A DNA stretch of 64,000 nt, from NCBI GenBank assembly GCA_964351395.1, contig CAYGOF010000021.1, forward strand, positions 22,221 through 86,220, written 5' to 3'. Positions 17,203 through 27,191 of this stretch are shown here, in pieces. The stretch is from Imperialibacter sp964351395. Its GTDB lineage: Bacteria > Bacteroidota > Bacteroidia > Cytophagales > Cyclobacteriaceae. Position 1 is the first letter of the stretch. The number at the start of each line of letters is the position of its first letter. Position numbers and translations under genes: made by a program. The notes under the pieces were generated by a model. The model saw only the letters and a program-made list of their open reading frames with translations, was not told the origin of the DNA and ran no database searches.

Positions 17203-18045
17203 ATGAAAAACTTTTTTGGAATTTCATTACTGATCTTGATAGTAGCCACAGGTTGTAAAAAGAAAGAAATTCCTTCTTTCAATGTCATGACCTTTAACCT
17301 TAGGTACGATACACCCAATGACAGTATCAATGCCTGGCCCAACCGAAAGGGTGATGTGGCAGATCTCATTAAGTTCCACGAGGTAGAAGTGATCGGTGTG
17401 CAGGAAGCATTGCTCCATCAATTGAAAGACCTGGAAGAGAATCTGCCCGACCATAGTTGGCTGGGTGTTGGTCGCGACGATGGCAAAATTGGTGGTGAGT
17501 TTTCTGCCATTCTTTATAACAAGCACCTCTTTCAGGTAATCGATTCTGGCACTTTTTGGCTGTCGGAAACGCCGGAAGTTCCTTCCAAAGGATGGGACGC
17601 CGCTATTGTGCGAGTATGTACCTGGGCGAAGATGAAAAACCGGCACCTTGGAAAGGACTTTTTTATTTTCAATACCCATTTCGACCATATAGGTGTGGAG
17701 GCCAGAACAAACTCATCAAAGTTGATTGTTGAAAAAATACATAAGATCGCTGGCAACCTCCCAGCGATACTGACTGGCGACTTCAACTCAGAGCCAGACA
17801 CTGAAGCCTACCAGATACTCATGAAAGGGCTCACCGATGCACGCAACCTAAGCGAAAACCCACCTTATGGTCCCTATGGCACCTGGAATGGCTTCGACCA
17901 CAACGCAGACCTCACCCGTCGCATCGACTACATCTTTGTCAATGAAAAGGTGCTGGTGAGAAAGTTTGCGACGCTGTCGGACTCAAAGGAAAATCGATAT
18001 CCCAGCGACCACCTGCCAGTGATGGCAGAAGTAATGTTCAGGTAG
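17203..18045 (+). CDS. Endonuclease/exonuclease/phosphatase family lipoprotein
   Basis: 280 aa. Lipobox VATGC puts the lipidated Cys at residue 18. The EEP fold motifs occur in order: NLRYD near 31, VQEAL (metal Glu) near 68, NTHFDHIG with the catalytic His near 160, GDFNSEP near 190, RIDYIFV near 246 and SDHLPV near 271. Relatives include exported DNases and phosphodiesterases; the ligand set is complete so activity is expected, but the substrate cannot be told. Stands alone between two intergenic gaps. Confidence 0.85.
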   Translation: MKNFFGISLLILIVATGCKKKEIPSFNVMTFNLRYDTPNDSINAWPNRKGDVADLIKFHEVEVIGVQEALLHQLKDLEENLPDHSWLGVGRDDGKIGGEFSAILYNKHLFQVIDSGTFWLSETPEVPSKGWDAAIVRVCTWAKMKNRHLGKDFFIFNTHFDHIGVEARTNSSKLIVEKIHKIAGNLPAILTGDFNSEPDTEAYQILMKGLTDARNLSENPPYGPYGTWNGFDHNADLTRRIDYIFVNEKVLVRKFATLSDSKENRYPSDHLPVMAEVMFR

Positions 18046-18056
18046 TAAAGTCGATT

Positions 18057-18106
18057 CGTCAATTGAAAGTGGCATCTGATTGATTGAAGATACGTTTTCG
18101 TCAATT
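18057..18106 (+). promoter_or_regulatory. Pair of direct repeats before kinase gene 1, candidate LytTR site
   Basis: CGTCAATT occurs at 18057 and 18099, exactly 42 bases apart (four helical turns). The same octamer is found at 20899 in the repeat cluster before the adhesin gene of this module. LytTR regulators typically bind direct repeats about 21 bp apart. Binding is inference. Confidence 0.4.
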
Positions 18107-18188
18107 AACATGACCTATAGAAGATATTAGCACTAAATTTCCCTAATTGGGTTGCTGAATTATTTTCTACAAGGTCTCACGGTTGCCA

Positions 18189-20108
18189 ATGCTTAGGTTG
18201 TTTCTTTTTGCTTTTCTTATCATTTCATTGCCTGCCATAGGTCAGCCGGATACCCTGTACAGTCGCTTGAATGGGTACACCAATGATGAAAAACTGGACG
18301 TTTATCTCCAGCTAGCCGATTATCACAGGCTTACAACTGCCGACTACGACTCTGCCATTTTTTATGCAGACAAAGCTATTTTTCTCTCTAGTCAACAAAA
18401 ACTCCCTTCGGTGCGATGCCGTGCCTTGGAGTTGAAAGGCAATGCCCTGGCCAGGATGCGAAACTACAGTGAAGCAATTACCACATTGGAGGAGTCGCTT
18501 CCAATCTGTGAGTCCGTCCAGGCGCTTCAAAACCTGGCCGACGCCTACAACGCCCTGGGTTACATTTACGATAAGCAAGATGTTCACGAGAAGTCCATCG
18601 AATATTTTCTGCAATCGGTCACGTTCAATGAAAAATTAGGGAACATTGACCGTTTGGCACAGTCCTATATGAATGTGGTGTCCGTGTTCGGCCAACAGGA
18701 GCAGCCTGAAAAGGTGAAGGAGTATGCCCGAAAGGCCCTTGACCTCGTCGATGGCATAAGTGACCCAAACATTAGAGTAAACGTGTTAACGAGTGGTGCT
18801 TCCCAATTTGCCGAAATAGGAGCCACGGAGGATGCTTACCTTGACTCAGCGCTTTATTTGATTGAAATGGCCTTGCCACTTTCTTACGCCAATGACTTTA
18901 AGTCAAAACTAAGTCAACTCTACAATGTAAAATCAGCGGTATTTTATGTCAGGGGAGATTACGCAAAGTGCCTCCAATTTTGTGATTCTATCATGAAGTA
19001 TAAAGCATTCGCGGATACGGAAACATTGATCCTGGCCAATATCAGGTATTCGGATGGATATTTGGGGCTGGGAATGACAACTAAAGGACTTAGTTACCTC
19101 GATAGTGCTGAACTGCTCAATCGGGAGATCGGATCGCAGTTTTACCAAATGATAATAGCCGAAAGTAAGTACACTGCCTACAAAGAGACTGGCAATTTCA
19201 AGTTGGCCATGGAAGCCCTCGAAGAACTGAGAGCAACGGAAGACAGCCTGTTAAGAATTGAGACAGCTGAAGTAGTGAATGAGCTGGAGCAAAAGTACGA
19301 AACAGAAAAGCAGGCGCTTCAGATCAACGGACTTACACAACAAAATGAGATTCTTGCGCTACAGAGCAGGGAACAACTTGGCATTCTGTTGGGTAGTATC
19401 GTTATCATTTTGCTGTTATTTGCTACAGTGTTCTTTTATCAAAAGCAGCGACTGAATAAGCAGAAAGAACAAACCGCCATTCACCGGCAGCAGCTGCTTC
19501 GCTCGCAAATCAACCCCCACTTTATTTTCAATGCACTTTCTTCAATTCGGGGCTTTCTGTTCGATGAAAGGAACGTAAAAGATGCCATCAACTATCTGGG
19601 GAAATTTGCCAAACTCATGAGAACGGTGCTAGACCTGAGCTCTAAGGAATGGGTTACTTTGGAGGAGGAACTTCAGGCATTGAAGCTTTACCTCGAAATT
19701 CAGCAGACCCGGTTCTCACAAAAGTTTCAGTTCGAAATAGATATAGAAAAGGGGTTGAAGATGGATGAAATTTTTGTGCCGCCGCTACTGGCTCAGCCAT
19801 TTATAGAAAATGCGATCGAACATGGGTTTAAGAATGTAGCAAGCGGGGGCATGGTTCAGATTTCTTGCAGTAGCGAAGGAGGCAAACTCTTATTTAAAAT
19901 TCAAGACAACGGTATTGGTATCGATCATGTAAGTGGCCCAAAGGATCACGAATCGAAAGCCATTCAAATATTCAAAGACCGAATAGAGCTGTTGGGGAAA
20001 AAATTGAAAACGAAGATGGTCTACACAGTCGAAGACCTTGGCAGAAACGGCCTGGGGAAAGGTACATTAGTGGTGTATCAACTACCTTTGGTAAAAGACG
20101 GTTTTTAA
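18189..20108 (+). CDS. TPR sensor histidine kinase, LytS/YehU type (module 1)
   Basis: 639 aa from ATG 18189; a TTG two codons earlier is less likely. Signal sequence (to about residue 18), periplasmic TPR-like helices (about 20-375), a coiled coil, one membrane helix (about 397-417), then a cytoplasmic His_kinase domain with the phospho-accepting H444 in QINPHFIFNAL and an ATPase domain with PFIENAIEHGF near 538 and a D-N-G-I-G box. It lacks HAMP. By family, it phosphorylates the response regulator encoded directly downstream (no gap). The architecture is shared with 25200-27191, its tandem counterpart. Confidence 0.9.
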   Translation: MLRLFLFAFLIISLPAIGQPDTLYSRLNGYTNDEKLDVYLQLADYHRLTTADYDSAIFYADKAIFLSSQQKLPSVRCRALELKGNALARMRNYSEAITTLEESLPICESVQALQNLADAYNALGYIYDKQDVHEKSIEYFLQSVTFNEKLGNIDRLAQSYMNVVSVFGQQEQPEKVKEYARKALDLVDGISDPNIRVNVLTSGASQFAEIGATEDAYLDSALYLIEMALPLSYANDFKSKLSQLYNVKSAVFYVRGDYAKCLQFCDSIMKYKAFADTETLILANIRYSDGYLGLGMTTKGLSYLDSAELLNREIGSQFYQMIIAESKYTAYKETGNFKLAMEALEELRATEDSLLRIETAEVVNELEQKYETEKQALQINGLTQQNEILALQSREQLGILLGSIVIILLLFATVFFYQKQRLNKQKEQTAIHRQQLLRSQINPHFIFNALSSIRGFLFDERNVKDAINYLGKFAKLMRTVLDLSSKEWVTLEEELQALKLYLEIQQTRFSQKFQFEIDIEKGLKMDEIFVPPLLAQPFIENAIEHGFKNVASGGMVQISCSSEGGKLLFKIQDNGIGIDHVSGPKDHESKAIQIFKDRIELLGKKLKTKMVYTVEDLGRNGLGKGTLVVYQLPLVKDGF

Positions 20109-20855
20109 ATGTTTACGGCGGTAATAGTTGACGACGAAGAAAGTGTAATCAATGACCTCAAGGGGTTGCTGGAGATGAACTGCCCTCAGGTAGAAGTAGT
20201 AGGCACAGCTAGAAGGTCGGCTGAGGCGCTGGAGCTTATCCATGCTATACGCCCACAAATAGTGTTTCTGGATATTCAGATTGATGAAAAAACAGGGCTG
20301 GAGCTCCTAAAAGGATTTGACAACCTCGACATGCAGGTCATTTTCGTCACGGCCCACAACCAATATGCCCTAGATGCTTTTAAGCTGAGTGCTGTCGATT
20401 ACTTGCTCAAACCTGTAGATTCGGAAGAGCTCATAGAAGCTGTAAAAAAGGCAACAGACAATATTGGAAAGGACCTGATTCACAAGCAGCTAACGACCTT
20501 GGTTCACAACCTCACGCCTGGCGCCAACATTAAAAAGATTGTATTGTCCGATATGGATGGGCTTCACATCATCGATATACCTGACATATTGTGGTGCCAT
20601 GCCAACGGTAGTTACACTGAATTCAAAATGAAGGACGGAACGCAGGTAGTGGTTTCCAAGCACCTGAAAACTTACGAAAAACAGCTGGTAGATCAGGGGT
20701 TTGAGCGGGTGCATCGGTCTTATGTTCTCAATATTTACAACATCAAAAAAATAGATCGTTCACGTGGGGAGATCCGAATGAAGAATGATGAGTCACTTCC
20801 TATATCCATTGCGCCTGAGTTATTAAGAGGTATCCTTCAAAAGCTTCAGCAGTAG
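20109..20855 (+). CDS. LytTR-family response regulator (module 1)
   Basis: 248 aa. Receiver domain: acidic pair D8-D9, phospho-acceptor D55 in IVFLDIQ, and the switch Lys in YLLKPVD. The C-terminal LytTR DNA-binding domain is recognised by ILWCHANGSYTEF and GFERVHRSYVLNI. It begins right after the kinase stop. Likely target: the direct repeats at 20858-20928 in front of the SprB-repeat gene and those upstream of the kinase gene. Paralogue of 27188-27943. Confidence 0.92.
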   Translation: MFTAVIVDDEESVINDLKGLLEMNCPQVEVVGTARRSAEALELIHAIRPQIVFLDIQIDEKTGLELLKGFDNLDMQVIFVTAHNQYALDAFKLSAVDYLLKPVDSEELIEAVKKATDNIGKDLIHKQLTTLVHNLTPGANIKKIVLSDMDGLHIIDIPDILWCHANGSYTEFKMKDGTQVVVSKHLKTYEKQLVDQGFERVHRSYVLNIYNIKKIDRSRGEIRMKNDESLPISIAPELLRGILQKLQQ

Positions 20856-20857
20856 CC

Positions 20858-20928
20858 GTCAAGGCAAATACCTCTCTCGTCAAGCCGGCTACTGGCTCCG
20901 TCAATTACTGGTATTATCCCGTGAATTA
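20858..20928 (+). promoter_or_regulatory. Four phased direct repeats before adhesin gene 1, candidate LytTR operator
   Basis: CGTCAA at 20858, 20878 and 20899, and the variant CGTGAA at 20920, gives spacings of 20, 21 and 21 bases, so all lie on one face of the helix. LytTR proteins bind 9-bp direct repeats about 21 bp apart. The cluster fills the 106-bp gap between regulator and adhesin genes. The repeats are directly seen; LytTR binding is inference. Confidence 0.55.
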
Positions 20929-20961
20929 TTTGCCACTTTCAAAGAAAAAAAGGCAAATAAT

Positions 20962-23900
20962 ATGGATACTCGTTCGTTGACCTATTCGAATTTCATTTCT
21001 ACGCTAAAGGGAATTTTTCTGATGATCCTGATTTTCGGGGCTACAGAAAAGTCTTTTAGCCAGACCATCATTTATGTGGATAAATCTGCTGTAGGGGCCG
21101 ACGATGGAACAAGTTGGGCCAACGCATACAAGAACCTGCAAACCGCTATCGACGCTGCAGCACTCATTGGCAACGCCAGTTCCTCCGCCCAGGTGTGGGT
21201 GAAAGAAGGTACCTACTACCCAACCAAAGGAACTGATCGAACCATTTCTTTCGTCATGAAAAACTTTGTGGAGTTGTTTGGCGGATTCAATGGAACTGAA
21301 TCTGCTATTGCCCAGCGGAACTGGTTAGCCAATGCTACCATTCTTTCAGGAGAGATCGGTGATAATACCACGCTTGGAGATAATACGCATAGCGTCATCA
21401 ACAATGAATACACCTCAGGAAGTCCTCTGGGTAGAAGTGCTGTAATTGATGGGTTTACTATAACAGGAGGTTATATGGCCCTGGCGAGCAGAAAGGGCGG
21501 TGGCGGAATGCGAAATGTGAATGCTTCACCGACAATAAGGAATATGGTCTTTGATACCAATAATGCTACGTTCAGTTCGAGCTCTGTAGGCCCGACTGGT
21601 GGAGCTATCTTTAATCAGGGCGAATCACACCCCTATATTGAGTCATGTAAGTTTTATAAAAACTATGGGAGAAGTAGCGGTGGAGCGATAAGTTTTGGGG
21701 AACACTATTATAATACGGGTAGTCCTAACACTGCACATAGTGTAGAGTCTGTAATCGTGAACTGCTTGTTTGATGAAAATCTTACTCAGACTTACGGATC
21801 TGCTCTTTTTATCAACAATTACTACGTTAATCTATACAACAATACATTTACGGAGAATGCACATACACAACCTGGAAGTTTCATCTACGGTCGTCCGATC
21901 TTCTTCATTTTTGACAAGCCCAACACGAACAGTTCGATGATCAATAACATCTTGTTCAACAATAAAGAGAACGGTGTATGGCTCCAAATTCAAAACAGCG
22001 TCAGCGTTTCGGTTGTACAAACAAATACACTTACTGCCGATCCGGGTTTCAACGATGCGGCTAACAATGATTATACATTGGATGCTTGCAATTCGGTGGC
22101 TACAAATGCGGGAAGTGCGTTGCCGATTACAATTGCCTCAGACCTCGGTGGGAACCCAAGAATTGCAGACGGCGCCATTGATATCGGTGCATTTGAAGCT
22201 CAGGGGGCTCCACCAAGTTTTTCGACTATCAACGTTGAGAATGCCACTTGTTATGGGGCAAACGATGGTCAGATACTTGTTAGTGGCGGAGGAAGCTTTG
22301 GACCAATTACATTCAGTATCGATGGCACTAATTATTCATCGACTACACTATTCAATGCGCTTAGCCCTGGCACCTATACCCTTTATGCCAAAGATGCCAA
22401 TGGTTGTGTAGTTACTGAGACCCGTTCGATTACTGAGCCCACTGCTATTAACATCTCGCTTACCAACGTAGTCAATGCAACTTGCTTCGGCGGCACAGGT
22501 ACAGTCAGTGGCACCATTTCGGGAGGACTAGGTCCTTACAGGATTAGTCAGGATGGGATTTCTTATGGTGCCTCCCAGTTTACAAGCCAGTTTTCCCTGT
22601 CTGGCTATGCTGCAGGGTCAAATCAGAAGGTATTTGTGAAAGACGCCAGCAATTGTGTGATGGAATCTTCTGTGTTTACAATTACGGAACCTACTCAAAT
22701 GACTGCGTCGGTAACAGCCATGGACATTTCATGTTTTGGCGCCAACGATGGATCGATTGATTTTACCTCCTCGGGAGGCACGCTGCCATGGTCGTGGAGT
22801 ACCGACGGTAGCAACTTCCAAACAACTCCTATTACTTCCCTGGCTGCCGACAACTATACAGTGACTTTCAAAGATGCTAATGGCTGCCAGATAACCAGGC
22901 AGGCAACTATTTCAGAGCCTTCTCTGCTTCAATTGTCGTCCAATGGAGCGGTCGATGCTACCTGTCCGGGAGCGGGAGATGGGTCACTGTCCGTTAATGC
23001 ATCAGGAGGAACGGGTACCTACGAATACAGCATTGATGGGACCAACTTCCAGTCGTCAGCCTCTTTTTCTGCGCTAACAAAGGGAGACTACACGGTGACA
23101 GTGAAAGATGCCAATGGTTGTACGGCTACGGTGAATGAGACAGTGGGTGGTCCTACAGCTTTTGTGATCACACAAACCATTACCAACGTTACCTGCTTTG
23201 GTGGCACCAACGGAGAAGCTGGTTTTTCGGTAACGGGTGGTACGACGCCTTACACGTACAGTCTGGATGGCACTACCTTTCAAAGTGCTTCCACCTTTGC
23301 AGATTTGCCTGCTGCCAGCTATACTTTTACTGTGAAGGATGCTGCTGGTTGCTTAGGAACCGTGACCTTTAATGTGACTCAGCCGGCTCAATTAGCGGTC
23401 ACCTCCCAGCCATCAGCTATCAGTTGCAAAGGAGCCAATGACGGCCAGGTTATGGTGTCGGCTTCTGGTGGCACCGAACCTTATACCTACAGTATCGATG
23501 GCTCAACTTTTGCTAGCACGGCTACATTTACTGGTCTGACAGCAGGTGACGCAACAGTTACGGTGAAGGATGCCAATGGCTGCACCGCCGTGCAAACTGT
23601 AACTGTGGTTGAGCCATCTGCCCTGATGATTACCGACTTAGCGGTTGGCGAAGTCAAATGCAATGGGCAGGCTACTGGTAGCCTTACTGTTACTGCTACT
23701 GGTGGTACCACTCCCTACCAGTACAGTATCAATGGCGCCGATTTTCAAGCTGAAAACGAGTTCACAACACTTTCTGCAGGTAGCTACACCGTCACTGCAA
23801 AAGATGCTCAGGCATGTACAACAACATTTGAAGCAACCATTTCCGAGCCTGCGAAACTCACACTTGCTGCAACCACTACTACACCGTCATGCGCAGGTGT

Positions 23901-25005
23901 AGCCGATGGGAAGATCGCTTTGGAAGCCTCCGGTGGAACTTCTCCGTACCTATTCAGTTTCGATGGAGGTGACTTTTCCGACTCAGGTATATTCTCAGCT
24001 TTAGGAGTAGGAGAGTATGTCCTCTTAGTAAAAGATGCAAAGGAATGTCAAACGTCGCTGACTGTTTCCCTGGTCGCACCGAGTGTTTTCACTATCGATA
24101 CAGACATCACTAATGCTAGCTGTGTGGCTTCTGAAGATGGTTCGATTACGGTAGGAGTAACGGGGTCTGACAGTGATAGCTATACCTACAGCCTTAATGG
24201 ATCGGATTTTCAGGATGCTGCTAGTTTCTCAGGGCTGTTGGCAGGTGCATATACTGTCGTAACCAGGAACCAAAATGGTTGTACCGCTACTGTGGAGGCC
24301 ACAGTGTCGGCTCCAGCCGCAATTTCAATATCCACCACTTTGTCCCCAACAAGCTGTGGCTTGAATAATGGAAGTGTGGTAGTGGATGCCACTGGAGGCA
24401 CCGGAACACTCAGCTTTAAAATAGATGAGAGTGATTTTGGAACATTAACAACGTTCGGCCAGCTAGCCGCCGGTGAGCATATTGTTTCAGTGATGGATGA
24501 AGCTGGTTGCAGTACGTCAACTACTGTGCAGGTGGAGGCGAGCTCGCCAATAAGTTTGTCTCTTCTGGAGGAAAACGGGGAAGTAACTGCTTCTGTCACT
24601 GGCGGAACGGCACCTTACACTTACTCAAGCAATGGCACCGACTTTCAGGAGAGTAACATTTTCAGCCTGACTCCTGGTGATTATACCATTACAACCAAAG
24701 ATGCTAATGGCTGTCTAGCAAGTGCCGAAGTGGTAATAACAATTGAAACGGGTATCGCCGACGAGTTGCTTAAACAAGGACTCACCGTGTATCCTAACCC
24801 TGCCCACAATACAATCGCATTTAATGCTGCTACTTTAAAAGCTGTGCGCTTATATGACCTGTCGGGTAACGAGGTGCTGACAGTGAAGAATTATCGAACA
24901 CGGGAAAGTATCGATCTGTCAACCCTTGTGCCTGGCGTGGTCATTGTTGAACTAGAATTATCAACCGGCGAAAGGATGAAGCAAAGACTGATTATCGAAA
25001 GATAG
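20962..25005 (+). CDS. Giant SprB-repeat surface protein with beta-helix head and T9SS sorting tail (module 1)
   Basis: 1347 aa. Signal peptide region to about residue 34. Residues ~36-412 form a right-handed parallel beta-helix of the pectate-lyase/choice-of-anchor Q kind, closing with DLGGNPRIADGAIDIGAFE. About eleven SprB-type repeats of 70-80 residues follow, each with a first Cys (ATC-x-G), SGGT-x-PY-x-YSIDG, a GxYTVTVKDANGC segment and an EP linker; the last lacks the first Cys. The final ~80 residues are a type A T9SS sorting domain (VYPNP, LYDLSGNEV, terminal RLIIER). Likely exported by T9SS and attached to the surface as an adhesin; its control by the upstream LytTR pair is inferred. 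Confidence 0.9.
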   Translation: MDTRSLTYSNFISTLKGIFLMILIFGATEKSFSQTIIYVDKSAVGADDGTSWANAYKNLQTAIDAAALIGNASSSAQVWVKEGTYYPTKGTDRTISFVMKNFVELFGGFNGTESAIAQRNWLANATILSGEIGDNTTLGDNTHSVINNEYTSGSPLGRSAVIDGFTITGGYMALASRKGGGGMRNVNASPTIRNMVFDTNNATFSSSSVGPTGGAIFNQGESHPYIESCKFYKNYGRSSGGAISFGEHYYNTGSPNTAHSVESVIVNCLFDENLTQTYGSALFINNYYVNLYNNTFTENAHTQPGSFIYGRPIFFIFDKPNTNSSMINNILFNNKENGVWLQIQNSVSVSVVQTNTLTADPGFNDAANNDYTLDACNSVATNAGSALPITIASDLGGNPRIADGAIDIGAFEAQGAPPSFSTINVENATCYGANDGQILVSGGGSFGPITFSIDGTNYSSTTLFNALSPGTYTLYAKDANGCVVTETRSITEPTAINISLTNVVNATCFGGTGTVSGTISGGLGPYRISQDGISYGASQFTSQFSLSGYAAGSNQKVFVKDASNCVMESSVFTITEPTQMTASVTAMDISCFGANDGSIDFTSSGGTLPWSWSTDGSNFQTTPITSLAADNYTVTFKDANGCQITRQATISEPSLLQLSSNGAVDATCPGAGDGSLSVNASGGTGTYEYSIDGTNFQSSASFSALTKGDYTVTVKDANGCTATVNETVGGPTAFVITQTITNVTCFGGTNGEAGFSVTGGTTPYTYSLDGTTFQSASTFADLPAASYTFTVKDAAGCLGTVTFNVTQPAQLAVTSQPSAISCKGANDGQVMVSASGGTEPYTYSIDGSTFASTATFTGLTAGDATVTVKDANGCTAVQTVTVVEPSALMITDLAVGEVKCNGQATGSLTVTATGGTTPYQYSINGADFQAENEFTTLSAGSYTVTAKDAQACTTTFEATISEPAKLTLAATTTTPSCAGVADGKIALEASGGTSPYLFSFDGGDFSDSGIFSALGVGEYVLLVKDAKECQTSLTVSLVAPSVFTIDTDITNASCVASEDGSITVGVTGSDSDSYTYSLNGSDFQDAASFSGLLAGAYTVVTRNQNGCTATVEATVSAPAAISISTTLSPTSCGLNNGSVVVDATGGTGTLSFKIDESDFGTLTTFGQLAAGEHIVSVMDEAGCSTSTTVQVEASSPISLSLLEENGEVTASVTGGTAPYTYSSNGTDFQESNIFSLTPGDYTITTKDANGCLASAEVVITIETGIADELLKQGLTVYPNPAHNTIAFNAATLKAVRLYDLSGNEVLTVKNYRTRESIDLSTLVPGVVIVELELSTGERMKQRLIIER
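22222..24756 (+). repeat. SprB-type repeat array, 11 units (adhesin 1)
   Basis: Units of roughly 225-240 bp inside the adhesin gene. Each encodes two cysteines framing a beta-sandwich-like segment with KDANGC or a close form. Units are diverged from each other in DNA. The final unit is short, missing the Cys-containing start. Confidence 0.85.
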
Positions 25006-25060
25006 TCCACAACAACCGTGATCATTACGAAAGACCCTGCTATTGGCGGGGTTTTTTGTT
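24844..25060 (+). repeat. Sorting-domain/terminator block, copy A of a 217-bp near-identical pair
   Basis: Matches 31871-32087 base for base without gaps except for five substitutions that I count by eye. It covers the last ~54 codons of the adhesin gene, the stop, and the terminator. Upstream of the block the two genes fall to clearly lower identity. Confidence 0.85.
25034..25057 (+). terminator. Intrinsic terminator of adhesin gene 1
   Basis: Stem ACCCTGC / GCGGGGT with loop TATTG, followed by a run of T. Lies 29 bp after the stop; an almost identical hairpin ends adhesin gene 2. Confidence 0.85.
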
Positions 25061-25104
25061 TGATCCCATTACAGCCTAAAGAGTGAATTCTCTTTGCCAG
25101 CTGA

Positions 25105-25187
25105 AACGCTTGTTCCTAAAACCATATCACTCATTATCTTTAAGGCAACGCTTGTTGATTGCAAGCTGGGTAATTGACGCTGTTGAC
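25105..25187 (+). promoter_or_regulatory. Repeats before kinase gene 2, candidate LytTR site
   Basis: AACGCTTGTT occurs at 25105 and 25147, exactly 42 bases apart; a related TTGACGCTGTTGAC lies at 25174. The last resembles TTGACGCTGGTT at 27995 before adhesin gene 2. Function is inferred from spacing and from the LytTR partner. Confidence 0.4.
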
Positions 25188-25199
25188 TAACTTTTCGCC

Positions 25200-27191
25200 A
25201 TGAAGTATTTTCTTCTCGCAGCCATATCTTTCATGAGCCATTTTGTTGCGGCTCAGGTCACTGTGCAGGCCATTAACATGGCGCATACAAACCTTGAAGA
25301 AAATCGTCGTGACTCTGTAAAGGTGTATGCAGAACAAATCATGGATGCAGCCTCCACAGAAGGCACGGATACACTGAAGGCCATCGGTGAATACTTTCTG
25401 GCTGAAGGGATTCTTTACGAAAACCCAGGGGAATCATTGACCCTGGCCAACACCGCCTTTGAAGTTTTCATAAAAACTAAAATGAATCTCTATGCGGCCA
25501 GAGCGAAGAAAAGTATTGGGAACAGCTATAAACTCCTCTCCAAATACGAAGAATCAGTCGCTGCTTTTAAAGAGGCCCTGCAACTTCTGACTGGTAACCA
25601 ATCTTCGGCAGCAGTTAACCTTGGAGCAATCATTAACTATGGTATCGGTGCTACGTTACGTGACAATGCTCAGTACAAGGAAGCAATCACTTATTTGCAA
25701 AAAACTGATAGCCTTGCCGAGCATATTCATAACACATCTGTACAGATAAGTGCACAGATTCAGATGGCCGCCATTTTTTTTGAAATCGACGACTTTGAAA
25801 AAGCAAAGTTTTACTTCCTTCAGGCCGGAAAAATGGCAGCTGACCCAGCTTATAGTAATCTCCGGTACTTTATCACAAATGGACTAGCCCACGTGTATAG
25901 AGAGGATAATCAACTCGACAGTGCCTTGTTGTTTTTTCGAAAAGCATACATCGGCTCAAAAGAAAGTCACGATGAAGTGAATGCCGCTGTTTATCTCTTC
26001 AACATCGCAGATTTACTCATGGAGACTGGGCAGGTTGATAGCGCTAAAATCGTTAACGATGAAATGGTGGCGGTATCGCAAAAGATTGGATTAACTGAGA
26101 ATATAGGCTTTGGTCATGAGATCAACTCTCGTTATTTTATTAAAAAAAATAGACCAAAGGACGCAATAGAAAGTGCAATGCAGTCTTTGAAAATAAGTGA
26201 AGAAATAGGTGACGCGGAGCAGCTGATTAGAGCGAGAAAGAATTTATTTGAAATATACCGGCAGGCTGGTCAGTTTGACCTGGCGCTCGATGCTTATTTA
26301 AAGTACGATGCGTTGACCGATAGCCTTGACCTGGCACAGAACATGGCCAGGGTTGAGGAACTTCAAGCCGAATATGAGACAGCGAAAAAGGACCGATCCA
26401 TCCAGGAGCTCCAACAACAAAACGAAATACAGCAACTGCAACTGAGCCGAAGGAACCTGCTGCTTATTGTGGTCGCAGTTGTTTTGGTAGGGGTCATCGT
26501 TGTCGGTGTGTTGTTTTATCGGCAGCGTAATTTGAGAAAAGACAAAGAGGCAAATGACCTCAAGCAGAAACTGCTGAGGGTACAGTTAAACCCTCATTTT
26601 ATGTTCAATTCACTGAACGCCATTCAAAACCTTGTTTTCAAGAATACGGACCGTCAGCGAACAGCCGACTACCTGGCCAGGTTCTCACAGCTGACTCGCC
26701 AGATTTTAGAGCTCAACCAGCGAGATTTCATTTCTTTAGAGGACGAAATCAAGTTCATTGAAAATTATATAGCTATTCAGCAATTGAGGTTCGATGAGCC
26801 ATTTCAGTATGAGCTAAGTGTTGATAGTGAAGTTGAATCCAACGAACTCTTGATTCCACCCATGATTACACAACCCTTTCTTGAAAATGCGATTGAACAT
26901 GGCATCATGAACAAGCAAGGCGCCGGAAAAATTGCCATTAAATTCTCATCCACCGCTACCCATCTGCAGATCCTGATAGAAGACAACGGTGTAGGCAGAG
27001 ACCAGGCATCTTTCAATCAGCGCAATAAAGCACATCGATCGCTGGCCACACAAATTACGCTCGATAGACTGGCTAACATGGAAAAATCATTCAAGAAACC
27101 TGCAGCGATGGGCATCAACGACATAGTAAAGGATGGCCTTGTTTGTGGCACCAAAGTATTTTTCGATCTCCCATTAACCTACGCCCAATGA
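25200..27191 (+). CDS. TPR sensor histidine kinase, LytS/YehU type (module 2)
   Basis: 663 aa. Signal peptide ending about VAAQ (residue 19), TPR-like helices to about 380, coiled coil with QQNEIQQLQLS, one membrane helix (about 420-441), then the kinase core: phospho-accepting H466 in LNPHFMFNSLNAIQNL, and an ATPase domain with PFLENAIEHGIMN and EDNGVGRDQA. Same architecture as 18189-20108 but well diverged. The stop overlaps the next start (ATGA), so kinase and regulator are translationally coupled. Confidence 0.9.
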   Translation: MKYFLLAAISFMSHFVAAQVTVQAINMAHTNLEENRRDSVKVYAEQIMDAASTEGTDTLKAIGEYFLAEGILYENPGESLTLANTAFEVFIKTKMNLYAARAKKSIGNSYKLLSKYEESVAAFKEALQLLTGNQSSAAVNLGAIINYGIGATLRDNAQYKEAITYLQKTDSLAEHIHNTSVQISAQIQMAAIFFEIDDFEKAKFYFLQAGKMAADPAYSNLRYFITNGLAHVYREDNQLDSALLFFRKAYIGSKESHDEVNAAVYLFNIADLLMETGQVDSAKIVNDEMVAVSQKIGLTENIGFGHEINSRYFIKKNRPKDAIESAMQSLKISEEIGDAEQLIRARKNLFEIYRQAGQFDLALDAYLKYDALTDSLDLAQNMARVEELQAEYETAKKDRSIQELQQQNEIQQLQLSRRNLLLIVVAVVLVGVIVVGVLFYRQRNLRKDKEANDLKQKLLRVQLNPHFMFNSLNAIQNLVFKNTDRQRTADYLARFSQLTRQILELNQRDFISLEDEIKFIENYIAIQQLRFDEPFQYELSVDSEVESNELLIPPMITQPFLENAIEHGIMNKQGAGKIAIKFSSTATHLQILIEDNGVGRDQASFNQRNKAHRSLATQITLDRLANMEKSFKKPAAMGINDIVKDGLVCGTKVFFDLPLTYAQ

